Assembly (NCBI RefSeq): GCF_042432905.1
Contig: NZ_JBHLWI010000048.1
Location: 1-64,000 of the forward strand
Length of the DNA stretch: 64,000 bases
Source of the DNA: Fontibacter flavus
GTDB lineage: Bacteria; Bacteroidota; Bacteroidia; Cytophagales; Cyclobacteriaceae
Direction of reading: 5' to 3'
Under the pieces are notes generated by a model, which saw only the letters and a program-made list of their open reading frames with translations, made no database searches and had not been told where the DNA came from. The translations under genes and the position numbers were made by a program. Below, one piece after another: positions 36,085 to 45,560 of the stretch. Each line of letters begins with the position of its first letter. Position 1 is the stretch's first letter.

Positions 36085-37567
36085 ACGCCCAGTCAATTTT
36101 ATCTTTCATGTCCTTTACAACGAAACCCATTGATTTCAGTGCATTTCTGATTTCATCCACTTTATCATAATTTCTGGCTGTTTTTGCTTCGCTGTATAAG
36201 TGAAGTAAGACATCTAATAAAGCTTGTTGATTATCAGATTTTTCTTCTTGAAGCCCTAAGATTTTTTCAACAAATACGATAAAAGTTTGAATGATATTAC
36301 CAAATACTTCTTCACCCAATAGGGCAGGATGCAGTTGCCCTGTATACATAGAATTAATTTTCTTCAACAGGTTGAATAGGTGTCCAATCGCCTGAGCAGT
36401 ATTGAAATCGTCATCCATTGCACGATAAGCATTGGTGATACTCTGCTCTACCTGCTTGATCTGTTCTCCATCTAATTCTATATTTTCATCTGCAATGAAT
36501 TGTAGCTTTTTAGCTATTCTGAGTCCATTGATTATTTTTTTATAGCCTTTTTGGGCTGCTTTCAAAGCATCATTCGAGAAATCCAAAGTTGATCGGTAAT
36601 GTGCCGTCAACATGAAGTAGCGAATGGTCATAGGGCTGTAAGCTTGGTCTAAAAGCTTGTGATCACCGTTGAATAACTCCTGTAGCGTAATAAAGTTGCC
36701 CAAGGATTTCCCCATCTTTTGCCCATTGATGGTGATCATGTTGTTGTGCATCCAGTATTTAGCAGGATCTTGGTGGTTGCAGGCATTTCCTTGAGCGATT
36801 TCACATTCATGATGGGGAAACATCAAATCCATTCCTCCTCCGTGAATATCAAAATGTTTGCCCAAATATTTCGAAGACATGGCAGTACATTCTAGATGCC
36901 AGCCAGGAAACCCAATGCCCCATGGTGATTCCCATTTCATCAAATGTTCCGGCGCAGCATTTTTCCAAAGGGCAAAATCTACAGCATTTCTTTTTTCTCC
37001 CTGTCCGTCCAAATCCCTACTGCCACTTATCAATTCATCCAGGATTCTTCCTGAGAGTTTTCCGTATTGCTCACGCTCATTGTATTTGAGCACATCAAAA
37101 TAGACAGATCCATTAACTTCATAAGCCAAACCTTCATCTAGGATTGCCTGAACCAATGCGATCTGCTCTGGGATATGGCCTGTTGCCCTCGGTTCAATAC
37201 TTGGTTTGGTTGTGTTGAGCAAATCCATGTCTCTGTGGTAAGTGTCCGTATATTGTTGGGCCACCTCCATCGGCTCCAATTTTTCCAACTTAGCTTTTTT
37301 GGCAATTTTATCTTCTCCTTCATCGGCATCACCGGTCAAGTGCCCTACATCGGTAATGTTACGGACATAGCGTACTTTGTAACCCAAATAGCTAAGGTAC
37401 CGGTAAACTGTATCAAAAGTGACAGCTGGTCTGGCATGGCCTAAATGTGCATCCCCATAGACTGTCGGTCCGCAGACATACATCCCGACAAAGGGAGGAT
37501 TGATGGGCTCGAAAATCTCTTTCTTACGGGAAAGTGTGTTATAGATTTTAAGTTGGTGTTGCTTCAT
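36074..37567 (-). CDS. cysS: Cysteinyl-tRNA synthetase
   Basis: The product has 497 residues. The class I signatures are HLGH (41-44) for HIGH and KMGKSLGN for KMSKS. Zinc ligands are visible in VCGPTVYG, WHLECTAMS and FPHHECEIAQ. It charges tRNA-Cys with cysteine. Length and motif order are ordinary. The following M28 gene starts inside its 3' end, so both probably share one transcript. Confidence 0.97.
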   Translation of the reverse strand: MKQHQLKIYNTLSRKKEIFEPINPPFVGMYVCGPTVYGDAHLGHARPAVTFDTVYRYLSYLGYKVRYVRNITDVGHLTGDADEGEDKIAKKAKLEKLEPMEVAQQYTDTYHRDMDLLNTTKPSIEPRATGHIPEQIALVQAILDEGLAYEVNGSVYFDVLKYNEREQYGKLSGRILDELISGSRDLDGQGEKRNAVDFALWKNAAPEHLMKWESPWGIGFPGWHLECTAMSSKYLGKHFDIHGGGMDLMFPHHECEIAQGNACNHQDPAKYWMHNNMITINGQKMGKSLGNFITLQELFNGDHKLLDQAYSPMTIRYFMLTAHYRSTLDFSNDALKAAQKGYKKIINGLRIAKKLQFIADENIELDGEQIKQVEQSITNAYRAMDDDFNTAQAIGHLFNLLKKINSMYTGQLHPALLGEEVFGNIIQTFIVFVEKILGLQEEKSDNQQALLDVLLHLYSEAKTARNYDKVDEIRNALKSMGFVVKDMKDKIDWAYEE

Positions 37568-37835
37568 ATTTTAATGGTAGAAAGTACAAAATGCTGGATG
37601 TGCAATAGGCTTTCCATACTAGACTGCAAAATAGCGGATTGTATCGGTTAAATAAAAAAAATGAGCTTTATTAAGGCTTTTTTACTCAATCATTCTTTGG
37701 CTAATAAAAATATAGAATGGCGCCTGTATGCAAAATTTAAAAAGGGCTGTAGATGCCGAAAGACCAATTGAAGTCATCAACTCTCAAATGGAGCCAATTG
37801 GAAACCAAACAAAATTATTTACAAGGTGCTTAATG
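37568..37835. other. Intergenic stretch between cysS and purH, upstream part
   Basis: The stretch contains no gene that can be supported. A 50-codon frame from about 37730 runs into the purH terminator and is not convincing. A weak imperfect hairpin (AGCTT / AAGGCT type) followed by Ts occurs near 37660-37682. The cysS promoter should lie at the left end, but no clear element is visible. Confidence 0.4.
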
Positions 37836-37873
37836 AAAAAAGCCCTCATCCCGGATAAGATGAGGGCTTTTTA
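37836..37873 (-). terminator. Terminator downstream of purH
   Basis: A long stem (AAAAAGCCCTCATC with GATGAGGGCTTTTT, eight-base loop) is flanked by A and T runs, 50 bp after the purH stop codon. It would work in both directions. Confidence 0.88.
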
Positions 37874-37922
37874 TTGATCAATATGCTCTTCGATGGCTTA
37901 AGCTAAACCCCGATTGTAGCTT

Positions 37923-39449
37923 TTAATGTTTGAAATGCCTAACACCTGTCATGACCATGCTCATGCCATGAGCATCACAGTAATCAATTGAATCTTGGTC
38001 TTTGATAGAGCCACCAGGCTGAACCACAGCAGTAATACCAGCTTCATGAGCAATCTCCACACAATCCGGGAATGGGAAGAAAGCATCGGAAGCCATTACC
38101 GCACCTTTCAAGTCAAAGCCGAAAGCTTTCGCTTTTTCAATTGCCTGCCTCAAAGCATCCACCCTAGAAGTTTGTCCAACGCCTGATGCAAATAATTGAT
38201 TGCTGTTGCTCAACACGATGGTGTTGGATTTGGTATGCTTGCAGACCTTAGCAGCAAATACCAAAGCATCTTTTTCTTCTTCAGTAGGGGCTACTTTAGT
38301 AACCAGTTTGAAGTCTTCTTTGGTCTCAGTTTTTAGGTCTTTATCTTGCTCAATAAAACCATTCAGCAATGTCTTGATCTGCTTGGTGCCCGGGACATCT
38401 ATTTTTTGCAAGAGGAGAATTCTGTTTTTCTTTCCTTTCAACAGTTCAAGTGCATCTGCATCGAAAGAAGGAGCGATTAACACTTCAAAGAAAAGACTGT
38501 TCATTTCCTCTGCAGCAGCCAGATCGACATTTTGATTGGTCACTAATACTCCTCCAAAGGCTGAAGTAGTATCAGCAGCAAAAGCTTTTTGATAAGCTTC
38601 CTTCACGGATGAGGCTGTTGCGCATCCACATGCATTGGTATGTTTTAGAATTGCAAATGCAGTTTCGTCCTTAAATTCTGAAATCAAAGCTACAGCTGCA
38701 TCTATATCCACGAGGTTGTTGTATGAAAGTTCCTTACCGTTCAATTGCTCAAACATTTCATTCAGATCCCCATAAAAATGAGAAGCCTGATGAGGATTTT
38801 CTCCATAGCGAAGTTCCTTGGCCCTGTTTTCTGATATTTTAAGGGCAGGGATCTCCTCAGTTTGGTTGAAATAGTTGAAAATATGTGTATCATAATTGGA
38901 AGAAACCTGGAATGCCTGAGCAGCAAAGTATCTTCTGTCTTCAAGGCTCGTGCTACCCTCCTGTGATGTTAATCTTTCTTCCAGTTCACCATATTGGGCT
39001 TTAGAAGCTACGATTACCACATCTTTGAAGTTTTTCGCGGCAGCTCTGATCAATGAGATGCCTCCAATATCGATTTTTTCGATGATATCTGCTTCAGAAG
39101 CCCCGGAAGCCACAGTTTCTTCAAATGGATACAGATCCACAATGACCAGGTCTATGGCAGGAATGTCAAATTCAGAGGCTTGGGATACATCACTTTGATT
39201 ATCTCTTCTGTGTAGAATACCACCGAAGATTTTTGGATGCAGGGTCTTCACTCTTCCTCCAAAGATGGAAGGATATCCGGTCAATTCTTCCACAGGGATT
39301 ACTTCTGCACCTTGTTCTTCAATGAATTTTTGGGTGCCTCCTGTGGAGTAAATTTTAACTCCATGTTTTTTCAAAAGAGCAATAATGGGTTCAAGATTGT
39401 CCTTATAATAGACAGAAATGAGCGCGGATTGTATTTTTTTGGTAGCCAT
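37923..39449 (-). CDS. purH: Bifunctional AICAR formyltransferase/IMP cyclohydrolase
   Basis: A TTG reading extends to 39467; the ATG at 39449 (MATKKIQSALISVYYK) is the normal start, giving about 508 residues. The N-terminal MGS-like IMP cyclohydrolase domain includes GVKIYSTGGTQKFIEE and GGRVKTLHPKIFGG. The C-terminal AICAR transformylase domain includes ELRYGENPHQ and the catalytic KHTNACGCA. It performs the last two steps of de novo IMP synthesis. purN follows upstream on the same strand, so two formyl-transfer steps of the pathway are paired. Confidence 0.96.
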   Translation of the reverse strand: MATKKIQSALISVYYKDNLEPIIALLKKHGVKIYSTGGTQKFIEEQGAEVIPVEELTGYPSIFGGRVKTLHPKIFGGILHRRDNQSDVSQASEFDIPAIDLVIVDLYPFEETVASGASEADIIEKIDIGGISLIRAAAKNFKDVVIVASKAQYGELEERLTSQEGSTSLEDRRYFAAQAFQVSSNYDTHIFNYFNQTEEIPALKISENRAKELRYGENPHQASHFYGDLNEMFEQLNGKELSYNNLVDIDAAVALISEFKDETAFAILKHTNACGCATASSVKEAYQKAFAADTTSAFGGVLVTNQNVDLAAAEEMNSLFFEVLIAPSFDADALELLKGKKNRILLLQKIDVPGTKQIKTLLNGFIEQDKDLKTETKEDFKLVTKVAPTEEEKDALVFAAKVCKHTKSNTIVLSNSNQLFASGVGQTSRVDALRQAIEKAKAFGFDLKGAVMASDAFFPFPDCVEIAHEAGITAVVQPGGSIKDQDSIDYCDAHGMSMVMTGVRHFKH

Positions 39450-39558
39450 GATGTTTGAATGCCGCAAAGCTGTTAGATCACAAGGGACTTGCGATGTACT
39501 TTGAAGCTATATTTTGATGGAAAATTTTTCAAGTTGCAAAGGTAGGAAAATCAGGTAA

Positions 39559-40116
39559 TTAAAGCAGACTTTCAATCACATTTGGAAAGTATTTGTGCTC
39601 CAGTTGATGGACTTTTTGTGCGATGGCCTCAGGGCTGTCTGATGGTTCCACTGTTACAGCCGCTTGAAAGATGATTTTTCCTTCATCATAATGTTCATTG
39701 ACAAGATGAATCGTAATGCCTGTTTCCGTTTCACCTGAATCTTTGACAGCTTGATGAACTTTCATGCCATACATTCCCTTTCCTCCATATTTAGGCAATA
39801 ATGCTGGATGAATGTTGACTATTTGGTCTGGATAAGCATGGATCAGATTAGCCGGAATTTTCTGTAAAAACCCGGCAAGGACTACAAAATCCACCTCTAA
39901 GTCCTGAAGTTTTTGGGTAAGTTCTCCAGCCTCCATTTGACTTCTGTTAAAAGTAAAAGTAGGTACTTCAAATTTTTTGGCTCTGTCCAATACATAGGCA
40001 TCTGCCTTGTTAGAACCTATAAGGACTACTTTACCTTTTGAAGAATGTTGGAAATGTTTGATGATTTCCTCAGCATTGCTGCCGCTGCCCGAAGCGAGGA
40101 TTGCGATTTTTTTCAA
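39559..40116 (-). CDS. purN: Phosphoribosylglycinamide formyltransferase
   Basis: The product has 185 residues. It has the start AILASGSGSNAEEI, the folate-site segment NIHPALLPKYGGKGMYG (catalytic Asn and His) and VNEHYDEGKI (catalytic Asp). It transfers a formyl group from 10-formyltetrahydrofolate to GAR, the third step of purine synthesis. It lies 109 bp upstream of the purH start on the same strand. Confidence 0.96.
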   Translation of the reverse strand: MKKIAILASGSGSNAEEIIKHFQHSSKGKVVLIGSNKADAYVLDRAKKFEVPTFTFNRSQMEAGELTQKLQDLEVDFVVLAGFLQKIPANLIHAYPDQIVNIHPALLPKYGGKGMYGMKVHQAVKDSGETETGITIHLVNEHYDEGKIIFQAAVTVEPSDSPEAIAQKVHQLEHKYFPNVIESLL

Positions 40117-40286
40117 GGTGGGATGATTTGATTTGGTGACTCAAAAATAGAGATATACCCTCAACTCTCCAAAAGCTAATGTCAAGATGAGAGTCATGCA
40201 TTTTATATATGATGATTTCTCTCCGTTCAGCACATTCCCTGTTGATTTGATTAAATAAAAAATTAAATTTCATGTAAACAGAATGT

Positions 40287-41906
40287 ATGGTTGTTATGAA
40301 AATCTTATCAGGTAAGTTATTCAACTTGCCCTTCTTCGATATTAATAGCATTTGGCTCATCCTCGTGATTTCAGGGATGATGTTTTCCTGTGGACCAAAG
40401 GTGCAGGAGTTGGATTATTTAATCGTTAATGCTTTGGTTTTTAGCGGTGAAAATGAAGGGCCAATTCACACAGATGTGGGGATTAAAGGAGAGGAGATTG
40501 TCTTTGTGGGTAATTCAGGACAGAAAAGGCTAAAAGCCGTAAAAGTTTTGGAGGCGAAAGGATTGATTTTGGCTCCTGGATTTATTGATCCGCATACGCA
40601 TTTGGACAGGGACCTTTCAAGTCCTGAATATCAGTCCAACCTTGCTTCACTGATGCAAGGTGTGACTACTGTTTTTGCAGGAAACGATGGAAACAGTCCT
40701 TTGCCTATCGGCAGGAAACTTGAAGAATGGGAGAGAAATGGAATAGGGACGAATGCAGGTCTTTTTGTTGGTCATGGTGCCGTCAGAAGGGTAGTTCTAG
40801 GATTAGAAGCCAAACAGCCAACGGCAGAGGATTTAACAGAAATGGAGGTTTTGGTGGCCAAATCTATGGAAGAGGGCGCTTTCGGGCTATCCACAGGGCT
40901 TTTCTATGCCCCAGGTAGTTACGCTAAAGAAGAAGAAGTAGTCGCATTGGCCCAAGTGGCTGCTTCTTATGGAGGAATATATGATACCCATATCCGTGAT
41001 GAAAGCTCTTATTCAATCGGCTTACTGGCATCTATTGAAGAGGCTATAAATATTGGTAGAAAAACGGGTATCGCAGTCCATATTTCACATATCAAAGCCT
41101 TGGGGACGGATTTATGGGGAAAAAGTAAAGAAGTTATAGCACTCATAGAATCTGCGCAAAAAGAAGGAATCAATGTTACGGCCAATCAGTATCCTTATCT
41201 GGCTTCGAAAACCAGTTTTAGGGCAACGGTTATTCCCAGATGGGCAGAAGATGGAGGTAATGATGCCATGTTGGTAAGGTTTGGGAATTTAGAGATAAGA
41301 AACAGATTGATTCAAGAAATAACTGAAAATATCAGGATTAGAGGAGGTGCGGAGGCACTGGTTTTTTCCGAATCGGAAAATCCCATTTATGATGGTATGA
41401 GTTTGAGGGAATTTGCAGACATGAGAAAACTTTCTGAAGCGGAGGCAGCTATGGCTATTCTTACTGAAGAACCGAATCTCGGTGTTGTTTCTTACAATAT
41501 GGTGGAGGAAGATTTGAAGAATTTTATGCTTAAAGACTGGGTGGTGACAGGTTCAGATGGTGGTTCTGGCCATCCAAGAAAATATGGGGCTTTTGCTAGG
41601 AAAATCGGTTACTATGCACATCGTGAAAAATGGACCGGTCTGTCGTTTGCCATTCATCAATCCACGGCAAAGACTGCCAGGATTTTAGGATTGGATAGGA
41701 GAGGGCTGATCCAAGAAGGGTATTTTGCAGACCTTGTCTTAATTGATTTGGAAAGATATTTGGACAAAGCGACTTTTGAATCCCCTTATGAACTGGCAGA
41801 AGGTGTGGAATATGTATTCGTGAATGGAAATTTGGTTATCAATAAAGGAGAATTCAGTAGTGATTTAAAAGGGAAAGCACTTCGGCTAAATCAAACAAAA
41901 AAATAG
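40287..41906 (+). CDS. Exported amidohydrolase, N-acyl-D-amino-acid deacylase-like lipoprotein
   Basis: The 539-residue precursor (or 536 from the second ATG, codon 4) has a hydrophobic segment ending FSCG, with Cys35 as the probable lipid anchor. The amidohydrolase motif HTH is at 103-105 and the late GSDGGSGHPRKYGAF segment is typical of D-aminoacylases. In characterised D-aminoacylases a metal-ligand cysteine sits in a GNCG motif; here the same place reads GNDG, with Asp134 instead. It may therefore hydrolyse a related amide or dipeptide. It is a lone gene. Confidence 0.87.
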   Translation: MVVMKILSGKLFNLPFFDINSIWLILVISGMMFSCGPKVQELDYLIVNALVFSGENEGPIHTDVGIKGEEIVFVGNSGQKRLKAVKVLEAKGLILAPGFIDPHTHLDRDLSSPEYQSNLASLMQGVTTVFAGNDGNSPLPIGRKLEEWERNGIGTNAGLFVGHGAVRRVVLGLEAKQPTAEDLTEMEVLVAKSMEEGAFGLSTGLFYAPGSYAKEEEVVALAQVAASYGGIYDTHIRDESSYSIGLLASIEEAINIGRKTGIAVHISHIKALGTDLWGKSKEVIALIESAQKEGINVTANQYPYLASKTSFRATVIPRWAEDGGNDAMLVRFGNLEIRNRLIQEITENIRIRGGAEALVFSESENPIYDGMSLREFADMRKLSEAEAAMAILTEEPNLGVVSYNMVEEDLKNFMLKDWVVTGSDGGSGHPRKYGAFARKIGYYAHREKWTGLSFAIHQSTAKTARILGLDRRGLIQEGYFADLVLIDLERYLDKATFESPYELAEGVEYVFVNGNLVINKGEFSSDLKGKALRLNQTKK

Positions 41907-41969
41907 GAGGCTTTCACCCCCTATCATATTCATCAATATTTGATTCTTGGATTCTACGGTATTAAGTAA

Positions 41970-42785
41970 TTATAGATCCTTAAACTGATCCATCAATTCT
42001 TCAGAAATACCAGTCGTGGAATAACCGCCGTCATGGAATAAGTTCTGCATGGTAACATATCTGGTTAGGTCAGAGAACATGGTGATGATATAATCAGCAC
42101 AAGCTTCTGCCGGAGCATTGCCCAAAGGAGACATTTTATCCGCAAAGTTGTAGAAAGCATCAAATCCGCCAATTCCAGTTCCTGCAGTGGTTTTGGTTGG
42201 TGATTGGGAAATGGTGTTGACTCTTACTTTTTTCATTTTTCCGAATCTATAACCATATCCTCTAGCAATACTTTCTAGTAAAGCTTTTGCATCCGCCATA
42301 TCTGTATAGAATGGATATACACGCTGAGCAGCAATATAAGAAAGTCCCATAATAGAGCCCCACTCATTCATGATGTCCATTTTTTCTGCCATGTGCATCA
42401 TTTTGTGGAAAGAAATGGCAGAAACATCATAGGATTTGTTGACCCAATCATAGTTTAGGTCACCATAAGAGCGGCCTTTTCTGATATTTGGTGACATACC
42501 AATAGAGTGGAGTAAAAAGTCAAAATTTCCACCTAGGTATTCTTTTGCTTCAGCATAGAGTTTTTCAATATCTTCCAAAGAAGTAGCATCAGCCGGGATG
42601 ACAATGGTATTGCATTGTTCTGCCAATTCATTGATAGCACCCATTCTCATGGCAATCGGCGCATTGGTTAATACAAACTTTGCTCCCTGCTCATGTGCTT
42701 TGAGTGCAGTTTTCCAAGCGATGGAGTTTTCATCCAATGCACCCGTGATGATGCCTAACTTTCCTTTCAATAAATTCTCTGCCAT
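41970..42785 (-). CDS. fabI: Enoyl-[acyl-carrier-protein] reductase (NADH)
   Basis: The protein has 271 residues with an SDR fold of the FabI type. The nucleotide-binding start is GIITGALDENSIAW, the SIGM segment lies near 94-97, and the catalytic pair Tyr160-x6-Lys167 is in YTDMADAK. It performs the last reduction of fatty-acid elongation. Position downstream of recN on the same strand (136-bp gap) is probably not functional. Confidence 0.94.
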   Translation of the reverse strand: MAENLLKGKLGIITGALDENSIAWKTALKAHEQGAKFVLTNAPIAMRMGAINELAEQCNTIVIPADATSLEDIEKLYAEAKEYLGGNFDFLLHSIGMSPNIRKGRSYGDLNYDWVNKSYDVSAISFHKMMHMAEKMDIMNEWGSIMGLSYIAAQRVYPFYTDMADAKALLESIARGYGYRFGKMKKVRVNTISQSPTKTTAGTGIGGFDAFYNFADKMSPLGNAPAEACADYIITMFSDLTRYVTMQNLFHDGGYSTTGISEELMDQFKDL

Positions 42786-42920
42786 AGTATCGTAGTTTAG
42801 GTTTGTTCTGTTTTGAATCGGTAAAAATAAGGAAAAAATTAAGATATGGGATTTCCTTATCCGTAATTCGGGACCATGTGTTGGGAATTGATCATAAGGA
42901 GGTAAGGGTAGGGTAGGGTT

Positions 42921-44573
42921 CTAGTGATTCAGTAACTCCCTAGCGCTAGTATAAGCACTTTCTGAAGGATTGGCGCCTGCAATCATCTTAGCTATCTCTG
43001 TAACCCTTTCTTCGGTATTGAGAAGCTTGATTTTGCTGATGGTTTTTTCTTCAGTGTTATCTTTATATACGAAATAGTGTTGCTTGCCTTTAGCAGCTAC
43101 CTGTGGTAAATGTGAAATACAGATTACTTGGTGGTTTTTGGCAATATCTTGCATCATTTTGACCAGTTGAAGGGCAATTTCTCCAGAAACACCTGTGTCT
43201 ATCTCGTCAAAAATAAGGGTAGGGAGAGCCATTTTGTCGGCCATGATGTATTTTACTGCAAATATCAGTCTGGAAAACTCGCCTCCAGAAGCCACTTGCT
43301 TGAGTGGCTGTGGGCTAATTCCTTTATTGGCAGAAAATAAAATATCAATTTGGTCCATGCCTGTTTTAGAAGGCAGAATTGCAGCATGGGTGCATTCTAC
43401 TTTTGCATTTTCCATCCCTAGTTGATGCAGTAATTTCATCAGTTGATCGGAAAATTCTTTGAATACACTGGTTCTTTTTTGGGTTAGAATTTTGCCTTTT
43501 TGAAGCATTTCTTTTTCAGCATCTTTTCGGGCAGCATCTAACCTTTCAAGTTCTTCATCCAGATTTTCTACTTGGAATACCTTATCTGCCAATTCTCTTT
43601 CTAAATCCATCAAGGATTCCACAGATTCCAAACCATGTTTTTGCTGTAAATGGTAAATCTTACTTAGCCTTTCCCTGATTTCCTCCAATTTTTCAAAATC
43701 TACTTCAATATTGCTGTCTTCATCTTCCAGGCTGGCAGCAATATCTTTGATTTCAATCAGTACACTTTGAAAGCGTTCTTTGTAGCCTTCGAATTTATGG
43801 GCAAGACGACTTAGCTGCTGAAGATTTTGATTGGCAAGGGCCAAAAGTTTCAAAGAACCAAATTCTTCATCTTGTAGCTGTACTAGGGTCTCCTGAATTT
43901 TTGATTTTATCTCCTCTGCATTTTCGAGTATTTCCTGTTCACTTTCAAGTTCAGGTTGTTCCCCTTCCTGAAGCTGTAAGGATGATATTTCTTCCAATTG
44001 GAATTTGTTGAAGTCGGCCTCCTTTTTCAGTTCAAGTGCTTCATGCTGAAGTTTAGCATAAGCAGAGTTAGCTTTTTGCCAATTTTTAAAAGCGTCTTCG
44101 TATTGGGCCTTTTCGTTTTTTGATTTGGAGAAAGCATCTATCAAGCTCAACTGATATCCTCCTTCACCCAGGGTCAGGTTATCATGCTGGGAGTGGATAT
44201 CCATAAGGGACTTACCCAGGTCTTTTAATGTTTCCAGCCTTACGGGCGTATCATTGATGAATGCTCTTGATTTGCCATTCGGGCTTATTTCTCTTCTAAT
44301 GATACACTCTGAATCAAAATCAAGGTCTTCTTCTTGGAAAAAGTGTTCCAATCCGTAATTCTGTATGCTGAAAGTGCCTTCTACGACACATTTTTTTTCA
44401 GGATCAAGTAAAGATTTTGTATCTGCTCTATTGCCCAATAACAATCCCACAGCACCAAGCATAATGGACTTTCCTGCACCTGTTTCACCAGTCACCATAT
44501 TGAGTGATTGGCTGGGCTTCATTTCCAAGTTTTTGATCAGTGCGTAGTTAGAAATATTGAGTGATTTGAGCAT
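42921..44573 (-). CDS. recN: DNA repair protein RecN
   Basis: This SMC-like ATPase has 550 residues. Walker A is GETGAGKS (29-36). A long charged coiled coil spans about 150-390, the ABC signature segment is ASGGEFSRL, and Walker B is TLIFDEIDTGVSGE. It acts in recombinational repair of double-strand breaks. It lies 43 bp after the DUF4835 gene in the conserved bamD-rpoZ-coaBC-DUF4835-recN series. Confidence 0.96.
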   Translation of the reverse strand: MLKSLNISNYALIKNLEMKPSQSLNMVTGETGAGKSIMLGAVGLLLGNRADTKSLLDPEKKCVVEGTFSIQNYGLEHFFQEEDLDFDSECIIRREISPNGKSRAFINDTPVRLETLKDLGKSLMDIHSQHDNLTLGEGGYQLSLIDAFSKSKNEKAQYEDAFKNWQKANSAYAKLQHEALELKKEADFNKFQLEEISSLQLQEGEQPELESEQEILENAEEIKSKIQETLVQLQDEEFGSLKLLALANQNLQQLSRLAHKFEGYKERFQSVLIEIKDIAASLEDEDSNIEVDFEKLEEIRERLSKIYHLQQKHGLESVESLMDLERELADKVFQVENLDEELERLDAARKDAEKEMLQKGKILTQKRTSVFKEFSDQLMKLLHQLGMENAKVECTHAAILPSKTGMDQIDILFSANKGISPQPLKQVASGGEFSRLIFAVKYIMADKMALPTLIFDEIDTGVSGEIALQLVKMMQDIAKNHQVICISHLPQVAAKGKQHYFVYKDNTEEKTISKIKLLNTEERVTEIAKMIAGANPSESAYTSARELLNH

Positions 44574-44616
44574 TTTATTTTAAAAATTTGACAGCAGCAA
44601 ATCTAATAAAAAGTGT

Positions 44617-45519
44617 TTAACCTTTTAGGATATCATTGTACCTTCTGGCGTTATTTGGATCAATTTTCATCAGATAACCAACAGCTTCCTGCCTGACTTC
44701 CAATGGTGCTTTTTTGAGGAGTTTACTTACTTCATCACCTTTGGCATCAATAAAGGCTATGGTTAAAATGCCATTTGGCTGCTGTGTATTGGCTTCCGCG
44801 ACCAACCGGAGTGCTTCCACGATGTTGCTGAAAGCTTCTTCAGGGTTTGTTGTCAGTAAATCCAGTCCTTTTCTATGATACAGGTAAACTGCTTCACGGA
44901 TAGGTCCATAAACAGAGGAAGTGTATATGTCATTGATCAGCCAATACCTGTTTCTTCTTTCATTAGGGTTCGGCTGCCATCCTGGACGTGGAGATTGCTG
45001 GGCATTGTTGACAATGTTGTTTGCAATCTCAAAATATGGGTCTCCTCCTTTCAATGAAAAACTGTCGTAATCAAAACCGATAGCGATGTAAGCATAGTAA
45101 GCCAAGAGTGAACTGATGTTGTTGAGGAAAGAAAACCTGTTGAATTCCAATGGTTGGGATTGCAAAAATTCAAATGACCAGTTCCTGTCAATGAAGTTCA
45201 GAACCATGCTTTCATAATTGGTTCCATAGACTGGCCGGACTGTCTGGATTTGTACTGTGGCATTGTAGAAACCTACCTGTGGCATGTCACTGATGGTTAT
45301 CAGTACATTCCCTTTTATCCTTTCTAAAGCCTGAAATTGATCTGATGTCCAGGTACGTCCGTTCAGGAATTGTTCGAAGTTGATTTTCATATCTTCGAAG
45401 ATTCCCGTCTCCTGAGTTCTTGCCCTGTCCGAATTGATGATGACAGTAAGATTGAGTTCTTGGGCAAAAGCTTGTCCAAGACAACAAGTTAAAAGTAAAA
45501 CTACTAGCCAGGTCCTCAT
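44617..45519 (-). CDS. DUF4835 family exported protein
   Basis: The 300-residue precursor has a Sec signal ending AFAQ. The body matches the DUF4835 family, with INSDRARTQETGIFEDM near the start and the C-terminal DPNNARRYNDIL. Function is unknown. In Bacteroidota it is commonly found between coaBC and recN, as here, which points to envelope biogenesis or housekeeping rather than an accessory role. Confidence 0.92.
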   Translation of the reverse strand: MRTWLVVLLLTCCLGQAFAQELNLTVIINSDRARTQETGIFEDMKINFEQFLNGRTWTSDQFQALERIKGNVLITISDMPQVGFYNATVQIQTVRPVYGTNYESMVLNFIDRNWSFEFLQSQPLEFNRFSFLNNISSLLAYYAYIAIGFDYDSFSLKGGDPYFEIANNIVNNAQQSPRPGWQPNPNERRNRYWLINDIYTSSVYGPIREAVYLYHRKGLDLLTTNPEEAFSNIVEALRLVAEANTQQPNGILTIAFIDAKGDEVSKLLKKAPLEVRQEAVGYLMKIDPNNARRYNDILKG

Positions 45520-45560
45520 ATCAATTGCAGATCAAGTTAAAGATAACGAAAGTCCTGTAA

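Noticed and set aside
37730..37880. Possible 50-codon gene between cysS and purH
   Set aside because: It reads through the purH terminator stem, has no clear ribosome site and no recognisable features.
40070..40360. Frame on the minus strand covering the purN start and the amidohydrolase start
   Set aside because: It overlaps two well-supported genes and has no domain.
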